Assembly (NCBI RefSeq): GCF_000585495.1
Contig: NZ_CP007264.1
Location: 124,001 to 188,000 of the forward strand
Reading direction: 5' to 3'
Source of the DNA: Thermococcus nautili
Lineage (GTDB): Archaea > Methanobacteriota_B > Thermococci > Thermococcales > Thermococcaceae
Length of the DNA stretch: 64,000 nucleotides
The notes under the pieces were generated by a model. That model did no database searches. It worked only from the letters and a program-made list of their open reading frames with translations, and was not told where the DNA came from. The position numbers were made by a program, and so were the translations under genes. Numbering within the stretch: position 1 is the stretch's first letter; every line of letters starts with the position of its first letter. Positions 18,062 to 26,016 of this stretch are shown here, piece after piece.

Positions 18062-18735
18062 TTGAAGCAAAGAATCTGACCAAGCGTTTTGGGCGCATAG
18101 TGGCGCTCGATGGTGTTACAGTTGAGATTCCCGAGGGCTTCAACCTAATCCTCGGCCCAAACGGGGGAGGGAAGAGCACCTTCTTCAAGCTGGCAACTGG
18201 TGTCTACCGGCCAACTTCCGGGAGGATAGCCCTCTTTGGGAAGAACCCCTGGACGGATGCGGGGGTTAAACGGAAGATTGGAGTCTCCTACGACCCCGTT
18301 TCGTTCCCCCCACTAATCTCGGGTTGGGAGTGGCTTGAGTTCATAGCGCGTTCCAAAGGCTTCGATGAGAGTGAGGTCGAGCGCGTTGGGAAGCTCTTTC
18401 AGCTCGACTTTCTTGACGAGAGAACGTCCAACTATTCCTCTGGAATGCTCAAGAAGCTCGCGGTGGCCCAGGCCTTCGTAGGCGCTCCCAAGTTGATTAT
18501 GATAGACGAGCCCCTGGCTAACATCGACTTTGAAACAATGGGACGGTTCGTAAAGCTTTTCAGGAAGATGAAAGGTGAAACAAGCTTTCTTGTCATAAGC
18601 CACATATGGGAGCCATTAAAGCCCGTCGTGGACAGGCTGTACGTCATCTCCAACGGAAGGCTTATTCTCCAGGGTGAAGCCAGGGAACTCTGGGACGAAG
18701 TGGAGAGGCTGTTCCGCTTTCCCGTTTCCGAATAG
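18058..18735 (+). CDS. ABC transporter ATPase serving the duplicated cassette
   Basis: A 225-residue ABC ATPase with Walker A GPNGGGKST at residues 33-41, Walker B LIMIDEPLANID and H-loop VISHIWEP. The signature is YSSGMLKKLAVAQAF, an altered LSGGQ, as often seen in exporter-type ATPases. ATG 18058 overlaps the stop of the small anchored protein. It is the only ATPase for two permeases. Its GC-richer, host-like codon use contrasts with the six genes before it, suggesting a different history. Confidence 0.85.
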   Translation: MIEAKNLTKRFGRIVALDGVTVEIPEGFNLILGPNGGGKSTFFKLATGVYRPTSGRIALFGKNPWTDAGVKRKIGVSYDPVSFPPLISGWEWLEFIARSKGFDESEVERVGKLFQLDFLDERTSNYSSGMLKKLAVAQAFVGAPKLIMIDEPLANIDFETMGRFVKLFRKMKGETSFLVISHIWEPLKPVVDRLYVISNGRLILQGEARELWDEVERLFRFPVSE

Positions 18736-18784
18736 TTCACGAACTTTATAAGCCGTCCCCTTCACAATTTTTTTGGGGAAGACC

Positions 18785-19267
18785 ATGAACGGAACGACGC
18801 TCTTCATAAACGCCCTCGCCCTTGCTTGCCTCGCCCTCGGCTTCATGAAGGACCGGGCAAAGACAAGGCAGGCTCTGAAGGTCTCCGTGAAGTTTTTCGT
18901 GCGGATTCTTCCGACGATGCTCGTGATAATCCTGATAATCGGCCTTATGTCCGGCTTCGTGCCTCCGAAGACCATTTCCCGCGTCGTCGGCCAGGAAGCG
19001 GGGTTCATCGGCGTTTTAACGGTAGCGGTTCTTGGGGCGATACTCCAGATACCGTCCTTGATAGCCTTTCCCCTCGCGGCTTCCCTGCTGGAGAATGGCG
19101 CCTCCGTGACCTCTGTTGCCGTCTTCATAACGACGCTGACGATGATTGGCTTCGTAACGTTGCCACTTGAGACGAGAATCCTCGGGAAGCGCTTCGCCCT
19201 GCTCAGGAACGCACTGAGCTTCATAATCGCGATTCTAATCGGCCTCATAATGGGGGTGATACTTTGA
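18785..19267 (+). CDS. Permease half, DUF318/ArsP-like, first subunit
   Basis: A 160-residue membrane protein of the predicted-permease group around PF03773 (YraQ/ArsP-like). It has about four helices and the repeat signature IPSLIAFPLAASLLENGASV. Its partner at 19264 carries the matching PTGPLYVAFPIAASLLKKGARV, so the usual single eight- to ten-helix protein is here encoded as two halves. ATG 18785 follows GGGGAAGACC, with the TATA-like CTTTATAAG upstream. Substrate unknown. Confidence 0.65.
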   Translation: MNGTTLFINALALACLALGFMKDRAKTRQALKVSVKFFVRILPTMLVIILIIGLMSGFVPPKTISRVVGQEAGFIGVLTVAVLGAILQIPSLIAFPLAASLLENGASVTSVAVFITTLTMIGFVTLPLETRILGKRFALLRNALSFIIAILIGLIMGVIL

Positions 19268-19863
19268 GGCCGGACGGAATGCCTCCCAGGCGTCAGGGGA
19301 TGGGAAAGGGGGCAATGAAGAACCTGAGGAAAGCGTTCCTGCGCGACCTCCTGTTCCTCGGTGCCGTCGTCTTGATAACTGCCGTGCTCCTCTCGATGTT
19401 TCCTGAAAAGAAAGACCCCGTCTTCTTGGCCTCAAAGAACTTCCTCGTGGAGATGCTCCTCATAATGCCGGCCGTGATGGTGCTGATGGGCCTGTTCGCG
19501 GTCTTCGTTCCCGATGAGCTAATTGTTAGGTACCTTGGAAAAAGCTCCGGGCTCAGGGGCATGCTGATAGCGATACTCATCGGCGCCTTCCCAACCGGAC
19601 CGCTCTACGTGGCCTTCCCGATAGCGGCTTCGCTGCTCAAGAAAGGCGCCCGCGTCGCGAGCGTCGTTGCCTTCCTCTCGGCCTGGGCCTGCATAAAGAT
19701 TCCGCAGGAGCTGGTTGAGCTGCAGTTCCTCGGGCTGAGGTTCATGGCGGCGAGGCTGGCCCTCACGATAGTCTTCGTGCTGGCGATGGGCCTGCTCATG
19801 GAGCGCATCCTCGGCAGGGAGCTAAGGGATGTCCCGGGCGTTCCCGAACCTGGAAGGCCCTGA
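19264..19863 (+). CDS. Permease half, DUF318/ArsP-like, second subunit
   Basis: A 199-residue membrane protein forming the second half of the split permease. It has GAFPTGPLYVAFPIAASLLKKG and a following AWACIKIPQELVELQFLG segment. The start is TTG 19264 inside the previous stop, after GGGGTGATAC, so the halves are translationally coupled. Its 3' end overlaps the converging cbiO gene by 42 bp. Confidence 0.62.
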   Translation: MRPDGMPPRRQGMGKGAMKNLRKAFLRDLLFLGAVVLITAVLLSMFPEKKDPVFLASKNFLVEMLLIMPAVMVLMGLFAVFVPDELIVRYLGKSSGLRGMLIAILIGAFPTGPLYVAFPIAASLLKKGARVASVVAFLSAWACIKIPQELVELQFLGLRFMAARLALTIVFVLAMGLLMERILGRELRDVPGVPEPGRP

Positions 19864-20655
19864 GTTTTTAAGGGCTTCCATAATTTTTCTTCTGGCATCT
19901 TCTGGGTCCTTTGGAATCGGCAGGCCAAGGCTTAGAAACAGCTCCACAAGAGGGGGCACGTCTAAATTGTGCTTCCTCAGCAGTTCGGGATTTCCAAGTA
20001 TCTCCTCCGGCGTTCCAACGGTTACAACCCTTCCCCCGTCAATCAGCGCTATCCTGTCGCAGAGCGATAGGTAATCCGCCTCATGCGATGCCAAAATCAC
20101 GGTCTTTCCCTCGTTCTTTAGTTCCGTTATGAGTTTTCTCATGAGGCTTTTGCCCCTGAAGTCGAGGTTTGCAAAGGGCTCGTCGAAGACCACTACCTCC
20201 GGCTTCATAGCCAAGACCGTCGCTATCGCTATCCTTTTCTTCTCACCGAAGCTCAGCTCCTTCGTTTCCCTATCCGCGTAGTTCCGCATCCCCACCTTTT
20301 TCAGGGCCCACAGAACGCGCTCCCTCAGCTCTTCACCGCGAAGACCTAGGTTGTAAGGGCCGAAGGCCACGTCCTCGAACACGGTCGGCGAAAAGAGCTG
20401 GTCGTTGGGGTCTTGGAAGACGATTCCAACTTTTTTCCTGACTTCTCTGGGGTTCTTCGCAGGCTCAATTCCGTCAACGAGAACTTTGCCCCTCTTTGGC
20501 CTGAGGATTCCATTGAGGTGGAGTAGCAATGTGCTCTTTCCGGCTCCGTTCGGCCCGAGGAGACCGAAGAGCTCGCCCCTTTCGACGGTCAGGGTTATTC
20601 CTTTGAGAACTTCCCTTCCGGGATAGGAGAAGTGAACGTTTCTCATCTCTATCAT
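19822..20655 (-). CDS. cbiO: Ni/Co ECF transporter ATPase
   Basis: A 277-residue ABC ATPase of the energy-coupling-factor type, with Walker [10 protein letters not shown], signature [16 protein letters not shown], Walker [13 protein letters not shown] and H-loop [10 protein letters not shown]. It is the last gene of cbiM-cbiN-like-cbiQ-cbiO and would power Ni or Co uptake. Its start overlaps the cbiQ stop by 4 bp. Confidence 0.9.
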   Translation of the reverse strand: MIEMRNVHFSYPGREVLKGITLTVERGELFGLLGPNGAGKSTLLLHLNGILRPKRGKVLVDGIEPAKNPREVRKKVGIVFQDPNDQLFSPTVFEDVAFGPYNLGLRGEELRERVLWALKKVGMRNYADRETKELSFGEKKRIAIATVLAMKPEVVVFDEPFANLDFRGKSLMRKLITELKNEGKTVILASHEADYLSLCDRIALIDGGRVVTVGTPEEILGNPELLRKHNLDVPPLVELFLSLGLPIPKDPEDARRKIMEALKNSGPSRFGNARDIP

Positions 20656-21320
20656 ATCAGCAACCCTCCCAGGGCCAGGACGGCGAGCACTGCCGTTTGG
20701 AGGTTTGGTCTCGGCTCGTCCATGCTGGGGAACTCTCCGAAGCCCCTGGAGAGCATTGCCCTGTACACCCTCCCGCTCCGGAGGTATGCCCTCAGGAGCA
20801 CTTCCCCCATTAGGGAGCCCAGCATTCTGTAGTACTCTCCCTTTCCAACGCCGAAGGCCCTTGAATCGAGTGCCCTCTTCATCCTTCTCGTCTCATCCAC
20901 CAAGAGGTCCATGTAGCGGTACGTGAAGGCCAGGGTCAGGACGAGCACCCTGGGAAATCTCAGCGCCTTCATCTCCGCCAGAAGCCTGGAAAATCCAACG
21001 GAGTCCGTTATCACAACCACCGTTCCAGCCGAGAGGAATGCCTTGCAGAGGAGCATGAAAAACGAACTTACTCCTTCCACCGTCACCGGGCCGAAGGGTG
21101 TTTGGAAAAGGGGATGCCCTTGATTAAAGAGCGCTGTGATAAAGAGAAGACCCTCAAAACCGAGCAGAAAGCAGAGCTTCCCCAGGACGCGTCGTTTGGG
21201 TCTCATTATGAGAGCGACTCCCAGGAAAAGCAATCCAAAATAAGCCAGCTCTTCGGGCGATTTTCTCGTCACGACGCCAAACGCGTAAATAAAAATGAAG
21301 AGCAGGTACACCTCAGCCAC
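20652..21320 (-). CDS. cbiQ: Ni/Co ECF transporter transmembrane subunit
   Basis: A 222-residue EcfT/CbiQ family protein with about five helices and the coupling-helix motifs LLAEMKALRFPRVLVLT and ALDSRAFGVGKGEYY (the A-R-G coupling signature). GTG 21320 was chosen because it overlaps the stop of the preceding gene and begins at VAEVYLLFIFIY; an upstream start would overlap by 40 bp. It connects the ATPase to the metal-binding CbiM. Confidence 0.85.
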   Translation of the reverse strand: MAEVYLLFIFIYAFGVVTRKSPEELAYFGLLFLGVALIMRPKRRVLGKLCFLLGFEGLLFITALFNQGHPLFQTPFGPVTVEGVSSFFMLLCKAFLSAGTVVVITDSVGFSRLLAEMKALRFPRVLVLTLAFTYRYMDLLVDETRRMKRALDSRAFGVGKGEYYRMLGSLMGEVLLRAYLRSGRVYRAMLSRGFGEFPSMDEPRPNLQTAVLAVLALGGLLI

Positions 21321-21561
21321 CCTTGGCCAGCTTTGCGAGCCCGTAGCAGGTTGCAAAGGCCAGGGTTATTCCGAGCAGTCCCATTGCCACACTCTGACCC
21401 CAGGTCTCCCCGTAGTCGAGAGGGGCATGGTAGACGGGTTTTTCTTCGAGGCCAACCTTTTCCATAGTCGCCTCCAGTCCGTCCGGGTTGCTTGATGCCA
21501 GCGGGAGGACGAGGGCCAGGATTACCGCTATAACCAGGAGTCCCTTTATCACGGCCTTCAT
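21313..21561 (-). CDS. PDGLE-domain Ni/Co transport component (CbiN-like)
   Basis: An 82-residue protein with two helices flanking an extracytoplasmic loop containing SNPDGLEATMEKVG, the PDGLE-domain hallmark. Such proteins replace or accompany CbiN/NikN and are needed for CbiM function. Its start overlaps the cbiM stop and its end overlaps the cbiQ start. Confidence 0.8.
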   Translation of the reverse strand: MKAVIKGLLVIAVILALVLPLASSNPDGLEATMEKVGLEEKPVYHAPLDYGETWGQSVAMGLLGITLAFATCYGLAKLAKGG

Positions 21562-22172
21562 GCAGGCACCCCCTCCAGGGAAGGAAGCTTGGCCCGCAGG
21601 GCGTTGACGATGAGCACGGTGAGTACGGCCTCGCCGATTCCGATTATCGAGTGGTAGCCCACCATGAGAGCCAGAACCTTCGTGAAGGGCAGGCTGTGGC
21701 TGAGTCCTATCTCAATCGAGGCGAGTGTCGCTCCCAGCACAACGGAGAGCCAGGAGGCGAATCCCATCGCGAGGGTTTCGTTGATGTTCCTGAGCTTGAG
21801 GTAAACCCCGTACCCTATGAAAGCTCCAACGAGCCCCATGTTCAGAATGTTGGCTCCGATGGCTGTGATTCCACCGTCGCCGAAGAGGAGGGTCTGGATG
21901 AGGAGAACAGCGGTCATGACTATAACCGATGCGTACGGCCCGAGGAGGATTGCAACGAGGGTCGCTCCGAGCAGGTGTCCGCTGACGCCGCCGATTATCG
22001 GAAAGTTGACCATCTGGGCCGCGAAGATTCCTGCCGCGAAGAGGCCGAGGAGCGGTATCTTTTCCTCCGGAAGATTCCTGAGTTTTCTCGCGGAATACGC
22101 GACTCCAAGTATTGTTATGGCGTATGTCACGATTATAATCGGGGTACTCAGCAATCCGTCGGGTATGTGCAT
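21558..22172 (-). CDS. cbiM: Ni/Co-binding membrane component CbiM
   Basis: A 204-residue CbiM/NikM family protein. The N-terminal MHIPDGLLS supplies the amino-terminal and His2 metal ligands known for this family, and HLLGATLVAILLGPYASV follows. Whether Ni or Co is transported cannot be settled by sequence; Ni fits the hydrogenase-rich metabolism of Thermococcales. RBS GGAGGGGTG. First gene of the operon, with a TATA box at 22229-22237. Confidence 0.9.
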   Translation of the reverse strand: MHIPDGLLSTPIIIVTYAITILGVAYSARKLRNLPEEKIPLLGLFAAGIFAAQMVNFPIIGGVSGHLLGATLVAILLGPYASVIVMTAVLLIQTLLFGDGGITAIGANILNMGLVGAFIGYGVYLKLRNINETLAMGFASWLSVVLGATLASIEIGLSHSLPFTKVLALMVGYHSIIGIGEAVLTVLIVNALRAKLPSLEGVPA

Positions 22173-22228
22173 GTTTCACCCCTCCGGTGTGTTATCAAGT
22201 AACTGAAGAGTAGCACGAAATAAAAGCG

Positions 22229-22237
22229 TTTTTAAAA
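22229..22237 (-). promoter_or_regulatory. TATA box of the cbi operon
   Basis: TTTTAAAAA on the minus strand, about 60 bp upstream of the cbiM ATG, gives a leader of about 30-35 nt. A SurR-type motif lies 12 bp upstream of it. Confidence 0.45.
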
Positions 22238-22249
22238 CCTGGTATTACT

Positions 22250-22266
22250 AACCAAAGGTTGAGAAC
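22250..22266. promoter_or_regulatory. SurR-type operator upstream of the cbi operon
   Basis: AACcaaagGTTgagAAC; on the minus strand this reads GTTn3AACn5GTT, the full extended SurR motif, oriented toward cbiM. Its spacing from the TATA box is close to that at surR itself. Confidence 0.55.
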
Positions 22267-22345
22267 AAAGCGATGCTCCTAGGTGTCCATAGCCCTTCTT
22301 CCAAGGACACAAAAAGAAGGCAAAATGAGGAAGTGGCGTCGGAGC

Positions 22346-23146
22346 TCAGAGGTAGCCCCTGTCCTCTTCCTCCGGGGCAGGGGGCATCGTCTGCTCGAGC
22401 ATCGCCCTCTGCATCTCCTGAACCTTCTGGAGTATCTCCTCGGTCTCCTTGGCGCGCTCCTCGAGGGCTGTCATGTCGAGCTCTATTCCGAGTATCTTCG
22501 TGACCGCCGTCAGGACGGCCTTGGCGGCCTTGGCGTCGACGATGTAGCCGAGGCTCTCTCCGAGTATGCTTATACCGTACATCGAGCGGAGCTTGCCCAT
22601 GCCGAGGAGAAGGCCGGCCGCTCCTACTATGGCTCCACCCTCGTCCTCCCTCCAGACCACCTCGACGGAGCAGTCCTTGAGCTTCTCCTTGTAGTAATCA
22701 ACGAGCTCCTCGTGGGTTACCGCCGCTAAGACCCTTGGCTCGCCCTGGAGTTCCGGCACCTGGTAGCCGCCCATCGTTATTATCTCCCTGACGCCGAGTT
22801 CCTGAACGAGGTCGAGCATCTTGCCGACCACCTCGTAGTGGCCGGGGCTGTCAGTCGGCGGAACCTGCTGGTCGCCGGTGATGATGATTAGGTCCCTTCC
22901 GTTCTCGTCGGGGTTAACCCAGTAGTAGAACTCGTTCTTCATGAGCTCGACGATTGAGCCCTTCTTTATGATGACCTGGTGCATGAAGTGCGGTGAGTAG
23001 AGCTCGGCGAACTTCACCGCGTTGAGCTCCTGGATGAGGTGCTCCGCGGCGAGCTTTCCAACGAGGCCTATGCCCGGGAGCCCCTCTATGAACACCGGGT
23101 CCCTGAGCTGGGGCCTCTCAAGGAGGTAGATGGTGGTTTCCTTCAT
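22346..23146 (-). CDS. Proteasome assembly chaperone family (PAC2) protein
   Basis: A 266-residue PAC2-fold protein opening KETTIYLLERPQLRDPVFIEGLPGIGLVGKLAAEHL, with a long C-terminal acidic coiled-coil (MTALEERAKETEEILQKVQEMQ). Archaeal members (PbaA/PbaB) are linked to proteasome assembly. The start at 23146 overlaps the nop10 stop and has AGGTGA upstream. It is the last gene of the rpl44e-rps27e-aIF2alpha-nop10 cluster, a conserved archaeal arrangement. Confidence 0.82.
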   Translation of the reverse strand: MKETTIYLLERPQLRDPVFIEGLPGIGLVGKLAAEHLIQELNAVKFAELYSPHFMHQVIIKKGSIVELMKNEFYYWVNPDENGRDLIIITGDQQVPPTDSPGHYEVVGKMLDLVQELGVREIITMGGYQVPELQGEPRVLAAVTHEELVDYYKEKLKDCSVEVVWREDEGGAIVGAAGLLLGMGKLRSMYGISILGESLGYIVDAKAAKAVLTAVTKILGIELDMTALEERAKETEEILQKVQEMQRAMLEQTMPPAPEEEDRGYL

Positions 23147-23322
23147 TTTCTCACCTCTATCCCAAGGACTTCCCTTCTCCACCTGCGCCTGTACTCACCG
23201 TAGGGGTCCTCCGGCGAGAAGCGCGGTGGGTGGGCTACCTTGGTTTTGGCCCCGCAGACTGGGCAGGTCTCCTTCAGGGTGTACCTGCCGCAGTTCGGGC
23301 ACTTTCTTATGCGGAACTTCAT
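23143..23322 (-). CDS. nop10: H/ACA ribonucleoprotein subunit Nop10
   Basis: A 59-residue protein, MKFRIRKCPNCGRYTLKETC onward, with a CxxC...CxxC zinc ribbon and the Nop10 C-terminal helix PEDPYGEYRRRWRRE. It stabilises the pseudouridine synthase Cbf5 in H/ACA guide-RNA particles. GGAGGTAACC precedes the ATG, which lies 2 bp after the aIF2-alpha stop. Easily missed because of its size. Confidence 0.93.
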   Translation of the reverse strand: MKFRIRKCPNCGRYTLKETCPVCGAKTKVAHPPRFSPEDPYGEYRRRWRREVLGIEVRK

Positions 23323-23324
23323 GG

Positions 23325-24146
23325 TTACCTCCTCTTAATCTTCCTTATGCGCTTCTCCTTCCTAATGAGGGTCGCCTCTCCGCCCGCTTCCTTTATGACG
23401 CGGAGAATTTCTTCGGCTATGCTCTCGAGAACCTCTTCTGCCTTGTAGTAGTCCGGAGCTGTTATGTCAATCCTGTACCTCGGAGCGCCCTGGTAGGTGA
23501 ACTTGACGTCTATGTCCTTCTCCTCGTTGGCCCTGTCTCTGGCCCTAATCAGGGCCTCCTTGATTATCTCGATTCCGTTGGGCTTCGGAACGGTTATCTC
23601 GAATTCCGCATCGATGGTAACGGTCGGAATCTCGACGTAGGCTTCGATAATCGGCTTGAGCGCGTCAAGCCACTCATCTGGAATGAGGCCCTTCAGAACC
23701 TCAATTCCGTTCTGGGCGGCATCTTCAAAGGCGGCGTAAACCTCGCCGTACTCCTCCTCGAGCGGAACCCAGACCTCGCGCCAGGCCGTCTCGAAGTCCT
23801 TGCCTATCTTTTCGGCGGCCATCTTGAGGAGGTTCTCGGCCTTCTGGGCGCGCTTGTACTCCTGGAGCTTGGCCTTCCTCTGCTGCTGGTTCACCCTCTT
23901 GAGGCTCAGGTCTATGTGCCCCTTCTCCGGGTCAACGCGGATGACCTTGACGACTACCTTCTGGCCCTCCTTCACGTAGTCCCTGATGTTCTTGACCCAG
24001 GTTGGAGCAACCTCGCTTATGTGCATGAAGCCCTCCTTTCCGGGATACTCGTCAAGGGTGAGGAACGCTCCGTACGGGTGAATGTTCTTGACGGTAGCGA
24101 CGACGAATTCTCCCTCCTCGGGAAACTCCTTGGCTTTCCTCGGCAT
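23325..24146 (-). CDS. eif2a: Translation initiation factor aIF2 subunit alpha
   Basis: A 273-residue subunit of the initiator-tRNA-binding heterotrimer. It has an N-terminal S1 RNA-binding domain (FVVATVKNIHPYGAFLTLDE, GFMHISEVA), a helical middle domain and a C-terminal alpha/beta domain (RYRIDITAPDYYKAEEVL). ATG 24146 follows AGGTGGTTAGA; GTG 24155 would add three residues. Clustered with rps27e, rpl44e and nop10. Confidence 0.93.
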   Translation of the reverse strand: MPRKAKEFPEEGEFVVATVKNIHPYGAFLTLDEYPGKEGFMHISEVAPTWVKNIRDYVKEGQKVVVKVIRVDPEKGHIDLSLKRVNQQQRKAKLQEYKRAQKAENLLKMAAEKIGKDFETAWREVWVPLEEEYGEVYAAFEDAAQNGIEVLKGLIPDEWLDALKPIIEAYVEIPTVTIDAEFEITVPKPNGIEIIKEALIRARDRANEEKDIDVKFTYQGAPRYRIDITAPDYYKAEEVLESIAEEILRVIKEAGGEATLIRKEKRIRKIKRR

Positions 24147-24230
24147 TCTAACCACCTCTAAATTTTTCTCTCCGGAAGGTTTACGAGAAGAGGTTTTTAA
24201 AAGTTTGGCGGGGAGTAAAAAGGAAGGAAA

Positions 24231-24428
24231 TCACTCGAGAACCTCGAGTATCTTGGCCTTGATGACGCCCTTACCACCGGTCGGCTCGACGAGGGTTGCA
24301 CCGCAGACGAGACAGCGAACCTTCGTAGCCGGGTGGCTGAAGACTATCTGCTCGTTGCCGCAGTCAATGCACTTGACGCGGAGGAACCTGCTCCTCGGCA
24401 TCGGGATGAGGTTCTTCGGGAGCGCCAT
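24231..24428 (-). CDS. rps27e: Ribosomal protein S27e
   Basis: A 65-residue small-subunit protein with a zinc ribbon ([11 protein letters not shown] ... CLVCGATL) and the S27e ending [18 protein letters not shown] 24428 follows GGAGGTGTGAAC. Co-transcribed with rpl44e 2 bp upstream. Confidence 0.95.
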   Translation of the reverse strand: MALPKNLIPMPRSRFLRVKCIDCGNEQIVFSHPATKVRCLVCGATLVEPTGGKGVIKAKILEVLE

Positions 24429-24430
24429 GT

Positions 24431-24715
24431 TCACACCTCCACGAGCTCGAACTTCTTAACGCGGAAGCCCTTTCCTCTGGTGTGGGCCTTACCGCAGACG
24501 GTGCACCTAAAGCGGAGGTCGAGCTTCTTGACCGGCTTCTCCCTTCCGGCAGGGTTCGGCCTCGGGAAACCGCGGTAACCCTTGAGGATTCTGCGGAAGC
24601 GCCTCTGACCCTGGCTGAGCTCGCTCCTCGGCCTCTTCTTGACCTTCTCTACCTTGTGGATGGTGTGCTTCTTACAGTACGGACAGTAGGTCCTTATCTG
24701 CTTCGGGTACTTCAT
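24431..24715 (-). CDS. rpl44e: Ribosomal protein L44e
   Basis: A 94-residue large-subunit protein, [20 protein letters not shown] onward, with CPYC...CTVC zinc ligands and the [20 protein letters not shown] core. ATG 24715 follows GAGGTGAGTGAG. First gene of the cluster; its leader carries a potential hairpin at 24762-24791. Confidence 0.95.
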   Translation of the reverse strand: MKYPKQIRTYCPYCKKHTIHKVEKVKKRPRSELSQGQRRFRRILKGYRGFPRPNPAGREKPVKKLDLRFRCTVCGKAHTRGKGFRVKKFELVEV

Positions 24716-24761
24716 CTCACTCACCTCCACCGGGAGCCCGGCGGGTTCCTTAACGGATACC

Positions 24762-24791
24762 CCCGAGCCATGAGCCGATGATTAGCTCGGG
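24762..24791 (-). promoter_or_regulatory. Possible hairpin in the rpl44e leader
   Basis: CCCGAGC (24762-24768) and GCTCGGG (24785-24791) are perfectly complementary around a 16-nt loop, upstream of rpl44e and downstream of the TATA-like CTTTTTAAAC near 24806-24815. It could regulate the ribosomal-protein cluster or be incidental. Confidence 0.3.
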
Positions 24792-24881
24792 TTCCCGGTT
24801 TGAGACGATGTTTAAAAAGCTTTTTCCCGGTTCCGAAACTTTTAAATACTAAAGGTTACTAAAATGTCCCGGTGATGGGAA

Positions 24882-25445
24882 ATGAGGAGGATGATTGACC
24901 TCGTCAGGGAGGCAAAGAAGGTTGAAGAGAGGGCTGAGAGGGACTACCGGAAGCTCCTCAAAGAGCTCGATAAGCCGGAGTACGCCGATTTGAGGGGGCT
25001 CGTTCTCAGGCTCGCAATAGACACGGCCTTCCACAAGCGCCTCATGGGAGCCCTTGAGAAGGCCTACAACGACGCCATCAAGCTGGTGGAGGAGTACGCC
25101 GTCGAGAAGCCCAACGAGGACTTCGCCCTCATCCCGGGCGTTCCAACGATGGTCATGCCACTCGGCTTCGGCCCGATTGGCGCCAGGATTCCACCGGAAG
25201 AGATAATCGAGGAGTACCTCAAGGACTTCCCAACCGAGGTCGTTCTGCCGGACGGTGGGGAGAGGCTCATAGAGGTTCTAAAGAGGTACGCCGAGGAAGA
25301 GGGGCGGATGAAGGAGCTCTACGAGGAGCTCTCGAAGAGGGCATTCCATCCCGTTGTGAGGGAGCTCGTTAGGGAAATCAAGAGGAACGAGGAACAGCAC
25401 GAGAGCCTCGTCAAGGGCCTCGTCGAGAAGTACTCTAAAGACTGA
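24882..25445 (+). CDS. Predicted ferritin-like helical protein
   Basis: A 187-residue all-helical protein rich in E and H, with helix pairs such as LVLRLAIDTAFHKRLMGALE and ELVREIKRNEEQHESLVKGL. The EEQHESL motif and spaced E/H residues resemble rubrerythrin/ferritin-like di-iron bundles, and a Pro-rich insert (IPGVPTMVMPLGFGPIGARI) separates two halves. The fold and iron binding are inferred. The ATG follows GGTGATGGGAA, and CTTTTAAATACT upstream is a good TATA box. Converges on the LysO-type gene with 11 bp overlap. Confidence 0.5.
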   Translation: MRRMIDLVREAKKVEERAERDYRKLLKELDKPEYADLRGLVLRLAIDTAFHKRLMGALEKAYNDAIKLVEEYAVEKPNEDFALIPGVPTMVMPLGFGPIGARIPPEEIIEEYLKDFPTEVVLPDGGERLIEVLKRYAEEEGRMKELYEELSKRAFHPVVRELVREIKRNEEQHESLVKGLVEKYSKD

Positions 25446-26016
25446 GTATCAGCGGAACCAGGAAGGGAACGACAGCAGTTAGAATGAACCCGTGGACGAA
25501 GGCAACTAGTGCCACCTCCCTTCCTCCAAATTTCGTTATTATCGGCAGGGTCGTGTCCATCGTCGTTGCGCCTCCCATCACCACCGCCTTCTCGGGCCCG
25601 ATTTTTTGAGTTACGAGGGGGTAGAAAGTAATCGTGAGAATCTCCCTGAGCAGGTTCCCGAGAAAGCCGACCGCGCCGTAAACCGCGGAGTACTGCGCTA
25701 TAAGCGGGCCCGTCAGCGAGTACCACCCACAGCCGGCCCCTATGGCGAGGCCCCACCTCGGCTCTATCCCGAGAATCAGTGCCGCCAGCAGTCCGCCGAG
25801 GATTGAGCCCGTCAGCGTCAAAAACGGCAGGGTGAGGGCCTTTCGACCGACCCTTCTGAGCTCCTCAGCGTTGAAGTTCAGCCCAAGGTCTGCCCCAATC
25901 ACGAATATGAGGATGTAAAGCATGATTTCATAGGCGTTCCCGAAGTCGGGGGAGAAGAAACGTCCGACGAGTATTCCGACCGTAAGCGATGCGAGAACAA
26001 GGTGGAGAAACCTCAT
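25435..26016 (-). CDS. LysO-family exporter, C-terminal part
   Basis: A 193-residue membrane protein matching the second part of LysO (YbjE, DUF340) lysine/arginine exporters: VIGADLGLNFN, GAGCGWYSLTGPLI and GGATTMDTTLPIITKFGG. In most bacteria this is fused to the region encoded here by the separate upstream gene. The start overlaps the upstream stop by 4 bp. Confidence 0.72.
   Translation of the reverse strand: MRFLHLVLASLTVGILVGRFFSPDFGNAYEIMLYILIFVIGADLGLNFNAEELRRVGRKALTLPFLTLTGSILGGLLAALILGIEPRWGLAIGAGCGWYSLTGPLIAQYSAVYGAVGFLGNLLREILTITFYPLVTQKIGPEKAVVMGGATTMDTTLPIITKFGGREVALVAFVHGFILTAVVPFLVPLILSL

Noticed and set aside
23130-24161. A 343-codon plus-strand frame across the nop10/aIF2-alpha region
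   Set aside because: It is the antisense shadow of aIF2-alpha and PAC2 genes, which have clear families and ribosome binding sites.
24740-24830. Possible C/D sRNA on the plus strand near GATGATTA
   Set aside because: Only one weak C-like box, no CTGA at suitable spacing, and the stem is better explained as a leader hairpin of rpl44e.
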